A stretch of DNA of 64,000 nt, taken from positions 124,001-188,000 of the forward strand of contig NZ_AXAS01000012.1 of assembly GCF_000472925.1 (NCBI RefSeq). Reading direction: 5' to 3'. Positions 9,732-19,063 of the stretch are shown here, in pieces. Origin of the DNA: Bradyrhizobium sp. Ec3.3. Its GTDB lineage: Bacteria; Pseudomonadota; Alphaproteobacteria; Rhizobiales; Xanthobacteraceae. The first letter of the stretch is position 1, and every line of letters begins with the position of its first letter. The notes below the pieces were generated by a model that did no database searches, had not been told where the DNA came from, and saw nothing but the letters and a program-made list of their open reading frames with translations. The translations under genes were made by a program, and so were the position numbers.

Positions 9732-10481
9732 TCAGTTCCGCCGCGGCTGGATCGGGAAATCATAGGCTGCCCCGCCCGCCCCCGGCAGGGAAAAATGCCA
9801 CCACTCCTTCGAATAGTTCACAAAGCCTTGCCGGGCCATCACAGCGACCAGCCGCTTGCGCCAGGCGCGCTGATCGGCCGTGATCGACGGTGCAGCGGTA
9901 TGGCCCTTCGCATCCGTGCAGTCATAGCCGGTGCCCATGTCGACGCTGCCTTCGGGCGGCCGGGCCTCGACCGGCGCCGTGCAGTCGGCGTAGGACCTGG
10001 CGGGATCAAATTTGGCGGAGTTGTCAGCCCTGAGATCGACGAGTGTCAGATCGAGCGCAGCACCGGTGGAATGCTGCGAGCGGCTCGCGATGTAACCGAG
10101 CCGGAACAGCTCCGTCTTGGGAATCTTGGGATTGTAGCGCCGCTCGGCCGCCGGCTCGCGGCCGTTCTGCGCCCATGCCACCATATCGAGCGACGCGCGC
10201 ACCGGGCGGTAGCAATCGAACATCTTCAGCGAAAGGTTTTGGCTGGCGAGCTCCTGCTGGATCGCTTTCAGCCTCAGCCCCACCTCCCGCTTCACCACGC
10301 ATTCGCCGGCGCCGTAGCCGCTCAGCGGATGGCTGGTGAAGTTGTTCGAGGTCGCGTAGCGGATGTCCTGGATGATGGTGGGATCGATGTCGCGCAAGTA
10401 CACGAAGCCGCCGGGGAGCGTTTGGGCGTGGGCGAAGGAAATTGAGACGATTGTTACAATTGCAATCAAGATCAGCTTCAC
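9732..10481 (-). CDS. Secreted M15 D-alanyl-D-alanine dipeptidase (VanX/DdpX-like)
   Basis: 249-aa exported zinc peptidase. An N-terminal signal peptide (MKLILIAIVTIVSISFAHA) ends in an AHA-Q type cleavage site. The catalytic domain has FDCYRPVRASLDMV, the zinc motif SQHSTGAALDL (His, Asp) and the terminal EWWHFSL, all hallmarks of VanX-like M15 peptidases that split D-Ala-D-Ala. In Gram-negatives such enzymes recycle cell-wall dipeptide. Start is GTG 10481 with GGGAAG upstream. No vanHA-like resistance genes lie nearby. Confidence 0.9.
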   Translation of the reverse strand: MKLILIAIVTIVSISFAHAQTLPGGFVYLRDIDPTIIQDIRYATSNNFTSHPLSGYGAGECVVKREVGLRLKAIQQELASQNLSLKMFDCYRPVRASLDMVAWAQNGREPAAERRYNPKIPKTELFRLGYIASRSQHSTGAALDLTLVDLRADNSAKFDPARSYADCTAPVEARPPEGSVDMGTGYDCTDAKGHTAAPSITADQRAWRKRLVAVMARQGFVNYSKEWWHFSLPGAGGAAYDFPIQPRRN

Positions 10482-10503
10482 GGAGCACTTCCCATCTTTC
10501 CGT

Positions 10504-10612
10504 CGTCATTCCGGGGCGATGCGACGGGACCGCACAAAGCGCGGCCCGGAGCATCGAACCCGGAATCTCGAGATTCCGGGTCTGGCGCTGACGCGCCATC
10601 CCGGAATGACGG
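10504..10612. repeat. Dispersed palindromic repeat, family C (long form)
   Basis: Bounded by CGTCATTCCGGGGCG and CCCGGAATGACGG inverted ends, with a further internal palindrome (ATCTCGAGAT flanked by CCGGA/TCCGG). It lies between the dipeptidase gene and pyrB and is non-coding. Confidence 0.8.
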
Positions 10613-10697
10613 TGTATCAGACTGATCAGGGGATAACTCACTTCCCTACCTTTGGCCCTTGCCCCCTTACCCATCCCCGCCTATAGCTCTGCTTTTA

Positions 10698-11651
10698 ATG
10701 ACCCCTGCATCGAAATCGACCTTCGTCCTCGGTCACCGGCATCTGCTGGGCATCGAGGGCCTTTCCGCTGCCGACATCACCGGCCTCCTCGACCTGTCCG
10801 AAGAATATGTCGAGGTGAACCGCCAGGTGGACAAGAAACGCGCCGTCCTGCGTGGGCGGACGCAAGTGAACCTGTTCTTCGAGGCGTCCACCCGCACCCA
10901 ATCCTCGTTCGAGATCGCCGGCAAACGCATGGGTGCCGACGTCATGAACATGTCGGTCTCCTCCTCCTCCATGAAGAAGGGCGAGACGCTGATCGACACC
11001 GCGGTGACGCTGAATGCCATGCACCCGGACATCCTGGTGGTGCGACATCACGCCTCCGGCGCGGTGGAACTTCTGGCCCGCAAGGTTGACGGTTCCGTGA
11101 TCAATGCCGGCGACGGCGCGCATGAGCATCCGACGCAGGCGCTGCTGGACGCGCTGACCATCCGCCGCAACAAGGGCCGGATCGAGGGCCTCGTGATCGC
11201 GATCTGCGGCGACGTCCTGCATTCGCGCGTCGCCCGCTCCAACATCATCCTGCTCAACACCATGGGCGCCCGCGTCCGCGTCGTCGGGCCGTCCACGCTG
11301 CTGCCGCCCGGCATTGAGCGGATGGGCGTCGAAGTTGCGCGCGACATGCGCGAGGGCCTGGAAGGCGCTGATATCGTCATGATGCTGCGGCTCCAGCGCG
11401 AGCGCATGAACGGCTCCTTCGTGCCGTCCACCAGCGAATACTTCAACTATTTCGGCCTCGACCAGAAAAAGCTCGCCTACGCCAAACCCGATGCGCTGGT
11501 GATGCATCCCGGTCCCATGAACCGCGGCGTCGAGATCGACACAGCGGTCGCCGACGGCGCCCAGTCCCTGATCCGCGAACAGGTGGAGATGGGCGTCGCC
11601 GTACGCATGGCGGTGCTGGAAGCGCTCGCCCGTAACCTGCCGAACGCGTGA
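10698..11651 (+). CDS. pyrB: Aspartate carbamoyltransferase catalytic subunit
   Basis: 317-aa ATCase, second step of UMP synthesis (carbamoyl phosphate plus aspartate to carbamoyl aspartate). The carbamoyl-phosphate motif [13 protein letters not shown] (S64-T65-R66-T67) and the later [26 protein letters not shown] and [12 protein letters not shown] motifs are intact. ATG 10698 gives the usual N-terminus. The stop overlaps the start of the following dihydroorotase-like gene, consistent with the non-covalent ATCase-DHOase complex known in several bacteria. No pyrI regulatory gene is present. Confidence 0.97.
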   Translation: MTPASKSTFVLGHRHLLGIEGLSAADITGLLDLSEEYVEVNRQVDKKRAVLRGRTQVNLFFEASTRTQSSFEIAGKRMGADVMNMSVSSSSMKKGETLIDTAVTLNAMHPDILVVRHHASGAVELLARKVDGSVINAGDGAHEHPTQALLDALTIRRNKGRIEGLVIAICGDVLHSRVARSNIILLNTMGARVRVVGPSTLLPPGIERMGVEVARDMREGLEGADIVMMLRLQRERMNGSFVPSTSEYFNYFGLDQKKLAYAKPDALVMHPGPMNRGVEIDTAVADGAQSLIREQVEMGVAVRMAVLEALARNLPNA

Positions 11652-12958
11652 TGCCAATGCTAACCGACCGCCGCCCGATCCTGCTCGCCAACGCCCGCGT
11701 CGTCGATCCCGCCAGGGATTTTGACGGCATCGGCGACGTCCTGATCGCCGACGGCACGATCCGCGAGACCCGCCGCGGCATCGGCGCAGCCGGCGTCCCC
11801 GAGGGCACCGACATCGTCAACTGCTCCGGCAAGATCGTGGCTCCCGGCCTGATCGACATGCGCGCCTTCGCCGGCGAGCCGGGCTACGGTCATCGCGAGA
11901 CCTTTGCGAGCGCGAGCCAGGCGGCCGCGACCGGCGGCATCACCACCGTGATCTGCCAGCCGGACACCTTACCCGTCATCGACAATTCGGCGACCGTCGA
12001 CTTCGTGATGCGCCGGGCCCGTGACACCGCGATCGTCAACATCCAGCCGATGGCCGCCCTGACCAAGGGGATGCGCGGCGAGGAGATGACCGAGTTCGGT
12101 CTCCTGAAAGCCGCCGGCGCGGTCGCCTTCAGCGACGGCGACCGAAGTGTCACCAATGCGCAGGTGATGCGCCGCGCCCTCACCTATGCGCGCGATTTCG
12201 ACGCGCTGATCGTGCATTACACCGAGGATCCCAACCTCGTCGGCGAAGGCGTCATGAACGAGGGCGAGTTCGCGACCCGCCTCGGCCTGATGGGCATCCC
12301 GAACGCCGCGGAAGCCGTGGTGCTGGAGCGCGACATGCGCCTCGTCGCGCTGACCGGCGGCCGCTATCACGCGGCCTCGCTCTCCTGCATCGACTCGCTC
12401 GATATTCTCAAGCGCGCCCGCGACGCCGGTCTTGCCGTCAGCGCCTCGGTCTCGATCAACCATCTCGCACTGAACGAGAACGATATCGGGCCTTACCGGA
12501 CGTTCCTGAAACTGTCGCCGCCGCTGCGCACCGAGGACGACCGCCGGGCGCTGGTTGCGGCCGTCGGCTCTGGCCTCGTCGACGTCATCATGTCCGACCA
12601 CAATCCGCAGGACGTCGAAGGCAAGCGGCTGCCGTTCGCGGAAGCAGCTCCCGGCGCGGTGGGCCTCGAGACCATGCTGTCGGCGGGCCTGCGGCTGGTG
12701 CATAATGGCGAGATGGAACTGAAGACGCTGATCCGGGCGATGTCGACCCGGCCGGCCGAGCTGCTCGGCCTGCCCGGCGGCACCTTGCGCACCGGCGCGC
12801 CGGCCGACGTCATCGTGATCGACGCCGACACGCCCTGGGTGCTCGATCCCGCCGACCTCAAATCGCCCTGCAAGAACACGCCGTTCGACGAAGCCCGCTT
12901 CTCGGGCCGCGTGGTGCGCACCATCGTCGGAGGACGAACGGTGTTCGAGCATGTCTAA
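11651..12958 (+). CDS. pyrC: Dihydroorotase-like protein lacking HxH metal ligands (PyrC'-type)
   Basis: 435-aa amidohydrolase-fold protein directly coupled to pyrB (start ATG 11651 overlaps the pyrB TGA; GTG 11648 and ATG 11657 are alternatives). It aligns with multifunctional-complex type dihydroorotases, but the DxHxH metal-binding motif expected after [10 protein letters not shown] reads D-M-R-A-F (about residues 69-73), so both histidines are replaced. Later landmarks remain: [22 protein letters not shown] and MSDHNPQD. In Pseudomonas, ATCase-associated PyrC' proteins without these ligands are inactive scaffolds for PyrB. I infer the same here; a second, catalytic PyrC should exist elsewhere in the genome. 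Confidence 0.88.
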   Translation: MPMLTDRRPILLANARVVDPARDFDGIGDVLIADGTIRETRRGIGAAGVPEGTDIVNCSGKIVAPGLIDMRAFAGEPGYGHRETFASASQAAATGGITTVICQPDTLPVIDNSATVDFVMRRARDTAIVNIQPMAALTKGMRGEEMTEFGLLKAAGAVAFSDGDRSVTNAQVMRRALTYARDFDALIVHYTEDPNLVGEGVMNEGEFATRLGLMGIPNAAEAVVLERDMRLVALTGGRYHAASLSCIDSLDILKRARDAGLAVSASVSINHLALNENDIGPYRTFLKLSPPLRTEDDRRALVAAVGSGLVDVIMSDHNPQDVEGKRLPFAEAAPGAVGLETMLSAGLRLVHNGEMELKTLIRAMSTRPAELLGLPGGTLRTGAPADVIVIDADTPWVLDPADLKSPCKNTPFDEARFSGRVVRTIVGGRTVFEHV

Positions 12959-12996
12959 TCATGCGCGGGAAATACGCCGGACATGGAGATGTGGCG

Positions 12997-13593
12997 ATGG
13001 GAATTGAAGCTGTCCTGCCAGTTGCATTCCTTGTCGGCTATTTCCTGGGCTCGATCCCGTTCGGGCTCGTCCTGACACGCCTTGCAGGCACGCAGGACCT
13101 GCGCTCGATCGGCTCGGGCAATATCGGCGCCACCAATGTGCTGCGCACCGGCCGCAAGGGACTGGCGGCAGCGACGCTACTGCTCGACGCACTCAAGGGC
13201 ACGGTTGCGGTGGTGGTTGCGGGCTATCTCGCCGGGCCCGATGCAGCGATTCTGGCAGGCCTCGGCGCCTTTCTCGGCCATCTCTTCCCGGTCTGGATCA
13301 AGTTCAAAGGCGGCAAGGGCGTTGCCGTCTATATCGGCATCCTGCTCGGCCTGTTCTGGCCGGGAGCGCTGTTCTTCTGCCTCTTGTGGCTCGCAACCGC
13401 CTTCACCACCCGCTACTCCTCGCTCTCGGCGCTGGTGGCGGCCTTCGTGACGCCGATCTTCCTGTGGTGGTTCGGCCACCTCGCGCTCGCCTCGCTGTTC
13501 GCGGTGCTGACACTGCTGTTGTTCTACATGCACCGCGAGAACATCAAGCGGCTGCAGTCGGGCACCGAGGGCCGGATCGGTCAAAAGGGCTGA
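12997..13593 (+). CDS. plsY: Glycerol-3-phosphate acyltransferase PlsY
   Basis: 198-aa integral membrane enzyme that transfers acyl from acyl-phosphate to glycerol-3-phosphate, the first step of phospholipid synthesis. The three family motifs are visible: [18 protein letters not shown], then [20 protein letters not shown], and [13 protein letters not shown], with about five transmembrane helices. ATG 12997 is chosen because the hydrophobic N-terminus begins there and GGAGA lies upstream. It follows the pyrB-pyrC pair by 38 bp on the same strand, so one transcript is plausible. Confidence 0.96.
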   Translation: MGIEAVLPVAFLVGYFLGSIPFGLVLTRLAGTQDLRSIGSGNIGATNVLRTGRKGLAAATLLLDALKGTVAVVVAGYLAGPDAAILAGLGAFLGHLFPVWIKFKGGKGVAVYIGILLGLFWPGALFFCLLWLATAFTTRYSSLSALVAAFVTPIFLWWFGHLALASLFAVLTLLLFYMHRENIKRLQSGTEGRIGQKG

Positions 13594-13735
13594 GTCCGGA
13601 AAAAGTACGGATACCGACGCAGGCCGTCCGCATTATATTCCAATTCCTGTTCGCAACTCTTGTGCTGACAGTGGCAAAGGAGTTCCATGCCTGTCATCCT
13701 CAGGGATGACAATTGCGTCATCCGGTTTGCGTCCG

Positions 13736-14950
13736 ATGAATGAGAAGACCGACGTTACGCATGATCGACTAACTCAGCGCAGCGCCACTGATGCGCCCGC
13801 GCAAGCTTGCGGCACCGCTGCGAGCCGCCTGCTCTCTTTGACGAACATCTGGTCAAGCGCCTCCGAATCGCCCGTCGCGGAGGCGCCCGTTCCGAAACCA
13901 CCGCCCGCCCGCGAAGATATCGCGCCCCCCGTAGCGCCGCCGATCGAACGGCCGGCCCCTGCCCCCGCCATCACGAACGCGCGCCCCTCTACCGCCTGGC
14001 CGCCGCGAAAGCTGTCGCTGGCGTTGCAGGGCGGCGGCACCTTTGCCGCTTTCACCTGGGGCGTGCTGGAGCGGCTGCTGGAAGAGCCGGGAATCGAATT
14101 CGACACCATCAGCGGCGCCAGTGCCGGCGCCATCAACGCGCTGCTGGTCGCCTGTGGCCTTGCCGAGGGCGGCCGCGAGGGCGCGCGGGCCCGCCTCGAG
14201 CGGTTCTGGGTACGGCTGATGCACGAGGCCTCGTTCCGCTCACTAATGCTGGTCGGCGGCTTTTCGCCGGCAGGAAGCTCCGTGGCATTCGGGTCGACGC
14301 TGCGCTCCGGCCAGTTCGATCCGTTCGATCTCGATCCGCTGCGGCAGGCGCTGTCGCGCGACATCAATTTTGCGGCGCTGCAGGCCAAGGCCTGCCCGAA
14401 ACTTCTCGTCGCAGCGACACGGATCCGCGACGGACACCTGCAGGTGTTTTCGAACGACGCGATCACCGCCGACGTCGCGCTGGCCTCGACCTGTCCGCCT
14501 TTGGTGCATTGCGCCATCGAGATCGACGGCGAGGCCTATTGGGACGGCGGCTATGGCGGCAATCCGCCGCTGGTGCGGCTGGTGCAGGAGTCGCGCGCGT
14601 CCGACGTGCTGGTCGTCCAGGTGACGCCCTCGCGCGACAGCTACGTGCCGATCACGCTTGCTGCGATCGACCGCAGGCTCGACCAGATCGCGGCCAACGC
14701 CGCGCTTAACGCCGAGCTCGCCGCGGTGGAATGGGCGCGCGCCGGCTCGGCACCCGCGCTACGCCTGTTCAGGATCGCGGCGGAAGACGAGATCGAGGGG
14801 CTGGCGCAGCGCTCATCGACCGATCTTGGCCGCGGCTTCATTCGCCTGCTGCACCGGAGCGGCCGCACAGCTGCCGACCGCTGGCTGCGGCAGGAGACGC
14901 GTAGCGAGCCGTCCGTTCAGCGCACGCCTGCCGAGCCCGCGCTAGCTTGA
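13736..14950 (+). CDS. Patatin-like phospholipase family protein
   Basis: 404-aa serine lipid acyl hydrolase. After a roughly 85-residue Pro/Ala-rich, low-complexity N-terminus the patatin domain begins (LSLALQGGGTFAAFTWGVLERLL, the oxyanion loop), followed by the nucleophile motif ISGASAGAINALL (Ser about 129) and the catalytic Asp in DGGYGGNPPL (Asp about 270). The family cleaves phospholipids or neutral lipids; here it could be cytosolic or membrane-associated. ATG 13706 is an alternative start. The 3' end overlaps the convergent amidase gene by 9 bp. Confidence 0.9.
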   Translation: MNEKTDVTHDRLTQRSATDAPAQACGTAASRLLSLTNIWSSASESPVAEAPVPKPPPAREDIAPPVAPPIERPAPAPAITNARPSTAWPPRKLSLALQGGGTFAAFTWGVLERLLEEPGIEFDTISGASAGAINALLVACGLAEGGREGARARLERFWVRLMHEASFRSLMLVGGFSPAGSSVAFGSTLRSGQFDPFDLDPLRQALSRDINFAALQAKACPKLLVAATRIRDGHLQVFSNDAITADVALASTCPPLVHCAIEIDGEAYWDGGYGGNPPLVRLVQESRASDVLVVQVTPSRDSYVPITLAAIDRRLDQIAANAALNAELAAVEWARAGSAPALRLFRIAAEDEIEGLAQRSSTDLGRGFIRLLHRSGRTAADRWLRQETRSEPSVQRTPAEPALA

Positions 14951-16183
14951 CGCCGCGAGCGCGTTCTCGAGGAAGCGCGCGGTGGCCAGCGCGCCCGCAT
15001 CATTGCCGAAGCGCGCGATCACCTGCACGCCGACCGGCAGGCCGTCCACCTTCAGCGCAGGCACGTTGACGCAAGGATTGCCCATCAACGTCCACAGCCG
15101 GTTGTAGCGGGGATCGCCGGTCGATGAGAGCCCCTTTGGCGCGGTGCCCGGCGCGGAATAGGTCAAGAGCACATCGACACCCTCAAAGACTTCGCCGAGC
15201 TCGCGGCGGCCGCGGCGGCCAGTCCGGCGCGCCTCGTCATATTCGCGCGGCGTGACCCCGACGCTCGCATCGAGGGTCGCGCGCAGCATCGGCGCGATCT
15301 CGTCGTGACACTCGGAAAACTCCCAGGCGAACGCACGATGCGCCTCGAACACCTGGATGACCGGATGAATGCGCCAAGCCTCCCGCACCAGTTCCGGCAG
15401 GTCGACGCTCTCGACGCTCGCGCCGGCGCGCTTCGCAGCCTTGATCGCGGCGGCGAGCCCCTCTTCGGCTGCGGGCTCGACCGGACCGGCGAACTCCTGC
15501 CTGACCACGCCTATGCGCGGCGAGGTCGCCGGGCTGATGTCGGAGAATTCGGCACGACCGGTCATCGCAAACAGCCCGCGCGCGACGTCGTCGACGCCGG
15601 CACCGAACAGGCCGACCGTATCGAGCGCCCAGGAGAAGCACTTTACGCCTACCGTCGGCAGCAGCCGGAACGACGGCTTGATCGCCGCGACGCCGCAATA
15701 GGCCGCGGGCCGGATCACCGAGCCGCCGGTCTGCGTGCCGAGCGCGAGCGGGATCATGCCGGCAGCCACGGCTGCCGCCGAGCCCGCGGAGGAGCCGCCC
15801 GGCGTGTGGCCGGGATTGTGCGGATTGAGCGTGACGGTCGGATCGTTCGCGGCGAAGGCGGTCGTCGTGGTCTTGCCAATGACGGTGGCCCCGGCCCGCT
15901 TGAGCATCATCACCACCGGTGCATCCGCGCGCGGCTGCCAGCCACGATAGATCGACGAGCCCATCTCGGTCGGGAAATCGGCGGTGTCGACGATGTCCTT
16001 GATGCCGACCGCAATGCCGCGCAGCGGACCCGAGCCTTGCGCCTTCGCCGATTTGGCGTGACAGACGAAGGCCCGGACAACCTTCTCCCGCGCCTCGATC
16101 GCCTCAAGCGACTGCGCGATCGCGGCATCCGGCGAAAGCTCGCCCCTCTCGATGCGGCGCTGGATGTCGGCGAGTGAGATCAT
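14942..16183 (-). CDS. Amidase signature family enzyme
   Basis: 413-aa amidase of the same fold as GatA but shorter and without gat neighbours. The catalytic triad is complete: Lys62 in [12 protein letters not shown], cis-Ser131 in [10 protein letters not shown], and nucleophile Ser155 in [12 protein letters not shown]. Start is ATG 16183 with AGAAGGA upstream; the longer frame to 16390 lacks homology and would overlap dprA. The substrate cannot be assigned. It is divergent from dprA and convergent with the patatin gene. Confidence 0.9.
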   Translation of the reverse strand: MISLADIQRRIERGELSPDAAIAQSLEAIEAREKVVRAFVCHAKSAKAQGSGPLRGIAVGIKDIVDTADFPTEMGSSIYRGWQPRADAPVVMMLKRAGATVIGKTTTTAFAANDPTVTLNPHNPGHTPGGSSAGSAAAVAAGMIPLALGTQTGGSVIRPAAYCGVAAIKPSFRLLPTVGVKCFSWALDTVGLFGAGVDDVARGLFAMTGRAEFSDISPATSPRIGVVRQEFAGPVEPAAEEGLAAAIKAAKRAGASVESVDLPELVREAWRIHPVIQVFEAHRAFAWEFSECHDEIAPMLRATLDASVGVTPREYDEARRTGRRGRRELGEVFEGVDVLLTYSAPGTAPKGLSSTGDPRYNRLWTLMGNPCVNVPALKVDGLPVGVQVIARFGNDAGALATARFLENALAASS

Positions 16184-16298
16184 GGCGAAATCCTTCTTGT
16201 TGGAAGCGCTTTTAGCATCGGAACGAGGTCGCGCAAGCGCAGGCCCCCTGTTGCCCACGCGCCCAGGTTGTTCCATGCTGCGCGCGCAAGGAGACACC

Positions 16299-17412
16299 GT
16301 GGACGCTATCACGAACACAACAACCCTCACCGAGGCCGACAGGATCGACCGCTTGCGTCTGATCCGCTCGGACAATGTCGGCCCGCGCACCTTCCGCTCG
16401 CTGGTCGATCACTTTGGTAGCGCACGCGCGGCGCTGGAGCGGCTGCCCGAGCTTGCGCGGCGCGGCGGCGCGGTCGGGGCGCATCTGCTCCGCAGATGAG
16501 GCCAGGGCCGAGCTCGCGGCAAGCCGGAAACGCGGCGTGAACTGGCTCGCGCCCGGCGAGGACGGCTATCCCTCGCGCCTTGCGACGATCGACGACGCGC
16601 CGCCGCTGCTGGCGGTGCGCGGCGACGCCGCAACCTTGATGCGGCCGATGATAGCGATCGTCGGCTCGCGCAATGCCTCCGGCGCCGGGCTCAAATTTGC
16701 AGGCCAGCTCGCACGCGAGCTCGGCGAGGCCGGCTTCGTGGTCATCTCGGGCGTTGCCCGCGGCGTCGACCAGGCCGCACATCGCACGAGCATCGCAACC
16801 GGCACGGTCGCAGTGCTCGCCGGCGGCCATGACTGCATCTACCCACCCGAGCATGAGGATCTGCTCGCCGCGATCATCGACCAGAGCGGCGCTGCGATCT
16901 CCGAAATGCCGCTCGGTCACGAGCCGCGCGCCCGCGATTTTCCTCGCCGCAACCGCCTGATCTCGGGCGCCTCGCTCGGCGTGGTCGTGGTCGAGGCGGC
17001 GCAGCGCTCGGGCTCGCTGATCACCGCGCGCATGGCGGCCGAACAGGGCCGCGAGGTCTTTGCCGTGCCGGGCTCGCCGCTCGATCCGCGCGCCGCCGGC
17101 ACCAATGACCTGATCAAGCAGGGCGCAACGCTCGTGACGGAAGCCGCCGACATCATCAATGCGGTGCAGCCGATCATGGAACGGCCGGTGATGCATCCGG
17201 CCGGCGAGCCTGACAGCGAACCGTTTGAAAGCGATCCGCAAGGGCAAGACCGGGATCAGATCACCGGCCTGCTCGGCCCCGTGCCGATCTCGATCGACGA
17301 TCTCGTGCGGATGTCCGGCGCCTCGCCTGCGATCGTCCGCACCGTGCTTCTAGAGCTCGAACTCGCGGGACGTCTGGAGCGCCACGGCGGTGGTCTGGTC
17401 TCGCTCCTCTAG
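16299..17412 (+). pseudogene. dprA: DNA-processing protein DprA, interrupted by a frameshift
   Basis: DprA binds incoming single-stranded DNA and loads RecA during natural transformation. Start GTG 16299 has an ideal AAGGAG. Frame one reads [19 protein letters not shown] through [15 protein letters not shown] and stops at 16499; the rest of DprA continues in another frame ([14 protein letters not shown] onward) to 17412, including the Rossmann core [37 protein letters not shown] and RNRLISGAS, plus a C-terminal winged-helix domain. The break lies in a GC-repeat run at about 16455-16475 and needs a net +1/-2 change. It may be a true mutation or a sequencing/assembly error, since everything else is intact. 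Confidence 0.85.
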
Positions 17413-17438
17413 AAAAAGATCGAAAACAACCCCATGCA

Positions 17439-17465
17439 AAAGTAGAAAGCCCGCCACGGGCGGGC
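17439..17465 (-). terminator. Rho-independent terminator for the HxlR gene (minus strand)
   Basis: A perfect 7-bp hairpin GCCCGCC-ACG-GGCGGGC spans 17449-17465. Read on the minus strand it is followed by TTTCTACTTTT, so it would end transcription of the HxlR gene whose stop is at 17546. It lies between that gene and the convergent dprA. Confidence 0.6.
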
Positions 17466-17545
17466 GTCGCAGGGCTTCTCGCCGCTCCCGAGGTGAACCG
17501 GGCTAAATCGCTCCAACCAAAGGAGATTCAGCCCAACAGCTCAGA

Positions 17546-17956
17546 TCAGCCCTCATTGCGCTTGTCGAAGCGCGCCCGCGCCGCCTCGATTTCCGTCTGG
17601 TGCGCCTTCGCCCACATGCCGAGCGCCTCGACCGGGCGAGCCAGCCCGCGGCCGAGATCGGTCAGTTCATAATCCACGCGCGGGGGAATGGTCGGAAAGA
17701 TTGTGCGCGTGACGAGCCCGTCGCGCTCCAGCCCGCGCAGCGTGAGGGTCAGCATCCGCTGCGAGATGCCGGCGATCATGCGCTTGAGCTCATTGAAGCG
17801 CTTCGGCCCGTCGCCGAGCATCATGATCACGAACACGCTCCATTTGTCGCCGACCCGGGCAAGGATGGAGGCGACGCCGCGGCAGTCGGAATGGTCGGGA
17901 TGCGGCACCGGCAGGGCGGGCAAATGGCTGTGTGTCGGTTTCAAAGATGTGCCCAT
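17546..17956 (-). CDS. HxlR family transcriptional regulator
   Basis: 136-aa winged-helix regulator of the HxlR/MarR-like group. After a His/Pro-rich N-terminus it shows the family core [48 protein letters not shown] and the wing [15 protein letters not shown]. It has one Cys (DCRGVAS) shortly before the core, at the place where redox-sensing HxlR proteins such as YodB carry their sensing Cys. It is divergent from an azoreductase gene 83 bp away, the same arrangement as yodB/azoR1 in Bacillus, so it probably represses that gene in response to quinones or diazo compounds (inference). Confidence 0.92.
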   Translation of the reverse strand: MGTSLKPTHSHLPALPVPHPDHSDCRGVASILARVGDKWSVFVIMMLGDGPKRFNELKRMIAGISQRMLTLTLRGLERDGLVTRTIFPTIPPRVDYELTDLGRGLARPVEALGMWAKAHQTEIEAARARFDKRNEG

Positions 17957-17992
17957 GGCTCAAAAAAGTGCGTTCTTGCGGGGATTTCGATA

Positions 17993-18035
17993 GTCACTCA
18001 TGTAGTGCGGGTTACAAATCTATACCATGGGTGAC
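17993..18035. promoter_or_regulatory. Candidate HxlR operator between HxlR and azoreductase
   Basis: Arms GTCACTCAT (17993-18001) and ATGGGTGAC (18027-18035) are inverted with one mismatch over 9 bp and flank a 25-bp centre containing TATACC. The right arm ends 4 bp before the azoR start, so repressor binding could block both transcription and initiation. Confidence 0.5.
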
Positions 18036-18039
18036 CCAA

Positions 18040-18645
18040 ATGAAACTCCTCCACATCGACTCCAGCGTGCTCGGCCCCCACTCCGTTAGCCGGCAGGTTT
18101 CGGCGGCCGTCGTCGACCGGCTGCGCCAGGCCACGCCGTCCCCTGAGATTGTTTATCGCGACCTGACCCAGGTGCCGCTCGCGCACCTCTCCGGATCGCA
18201 TCTCGCCGCCGCGCAAGGCGGCCCGGCGCCGGCAGAACTCGGGCCCGACCTCGCCGCCAGCAAGACCGTGCTGGATGAATTCCTCGCCGCCGACATCGTC
18301 GTGATCGGCGCGCCCATGTACAATTTCACCATCCCGAGCCAGCTCAAGGCCTGGATCGACCGCATCATCGTGGCAGGAAAGACCTTCCAGTACGGCGCCA
18401 CCGGACCTGAAGGGCTTGCCGGCGGCAAGCGCGTGATCGTGGCGATCTCCCGCGGTGGCTATTACGGCGCCGGTACGCCGCTCGCTGCCCTGGAGCACCT
18501 CGAAACCTATCTGCGCAGCGTGTTCGGCTTCATCGGGATCAGCCCGGAATTCATTATCGCTGATGGCATCCAGGTCGGACCGGACCACCGCGAGAAGGCC
18601 ATCGCAGGCGCGCTTCAGGCCGCGACCAGCCTGCGCGCGGCCTAG
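18040..18645 (+). CDS. azoR: FMN-dependent NADH-azoreductase
   Basis: 201-aa flavodoxin-fold quinone/azo reductase. The phosphate loop follows [19 protein letters not shown]; the FMN motif [19 protein letters not shown] and the SRGGYYG segment are typical of AzoR, which reduces quinones and azo dyes with NADH and FMN. ATG 18040 is chosen because the conserved first strand starts there. Control by the divergent HxlR regulator is likely. Confidence 0.93.
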   Translation: MKLLHIDSSVLGPHSVSRQVSAAVVDRLRQATPSPEIVYRDLTQVPLAHLSGSHLAAAQGGPAPAELGPDLAASKTVLDEFLAADIVVIGAPMYNFTIPSQLKAWIDRIIVAGKTFQYGATGPEGLAGGKRVIVAISRGGYYGAGTPLAALEHLETYLRSVFGFIGISPEFIIADGIQVGPDHREKAIAGALQAATSLRAA

Positions 18646-18664
18646 GCTTCTCGCCAACGCCATC

Positions 18665-18691
18665 TGTCGCCGCCACCTGCGGGCGGCGGCA
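18665..18691. terminator. GC hairpin between convergent genes
   Basis: CGCCGCC (18668-18674) pairs with GGCGGCG (18682-18688) around a 7-nt loop, between the azoR stop and the convergent 60-aa gene. No T-run follows on either strand, so it is a weak intrinsic terminator candidate at best. Confidence 0.3.
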
Positions 18692-18717
18692 GTTGCATCA
18701 GCGCATCTGTCGCAAAG

Positions 18718-18900
18718 CTAAAACCACATCCCCTGAATGCCCAGGATGACGGCGACCAGCGAGATGAGCAATCCAATGCCGGAGAACAAGGCGACCGCAA
18801 CGAACTGGTGCGTGTCGGATTTCTTCGCGGGGATGGCGGAACGTTCGGTGTAAATACGCGGTGCTGAAATCGACGAAAAAATGCGAGCGGCTTTCGGCAT
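18718..18900 (-). CDS. Small single-pass membrane protein
   Basis: 60-aa protein: basic N-terminal half (MPKAARIFSSISAPRIYTERS) then one long C-terminal transmembrane helix (VAVALFSGIGLLISLVAVILG). ATG 18900 has a good AAGGGAG Shine-Dalgarno. Topology suggests cytoplasmic N-terminus with a C-tail anchor. No function is recognised. Confidence 0.7.
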   Translation of the reverse strand: MPKAARIFSSISAPRIYTERSAIPAKKSDTHQFVAVALFSGIGLLISLVAVILGIQGMWF

Positions 18901-19063
18901 AACGGGCTCCCTTAAACGGGTCTTATGACCCTGCCCGTAGAAATGTCTGTGCAGCGCACGCCAAGGTTCAACCAGATCACGCACTGTTTTGGAAATACGT
19001 CTCAGGGATGAGGGAACCGGCCGGCGCAACCGCGCGAGGCCGGTTCAATTTTCACTTCATCGA

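Noticed and set aside
9732..10481. Vancomycin-resistance vanX
   Set aside because: The protein is VanX-like, but it has a signal peptide and no vanHA/RS neighbours; a cell-wall dipeptide recycling role fits better.
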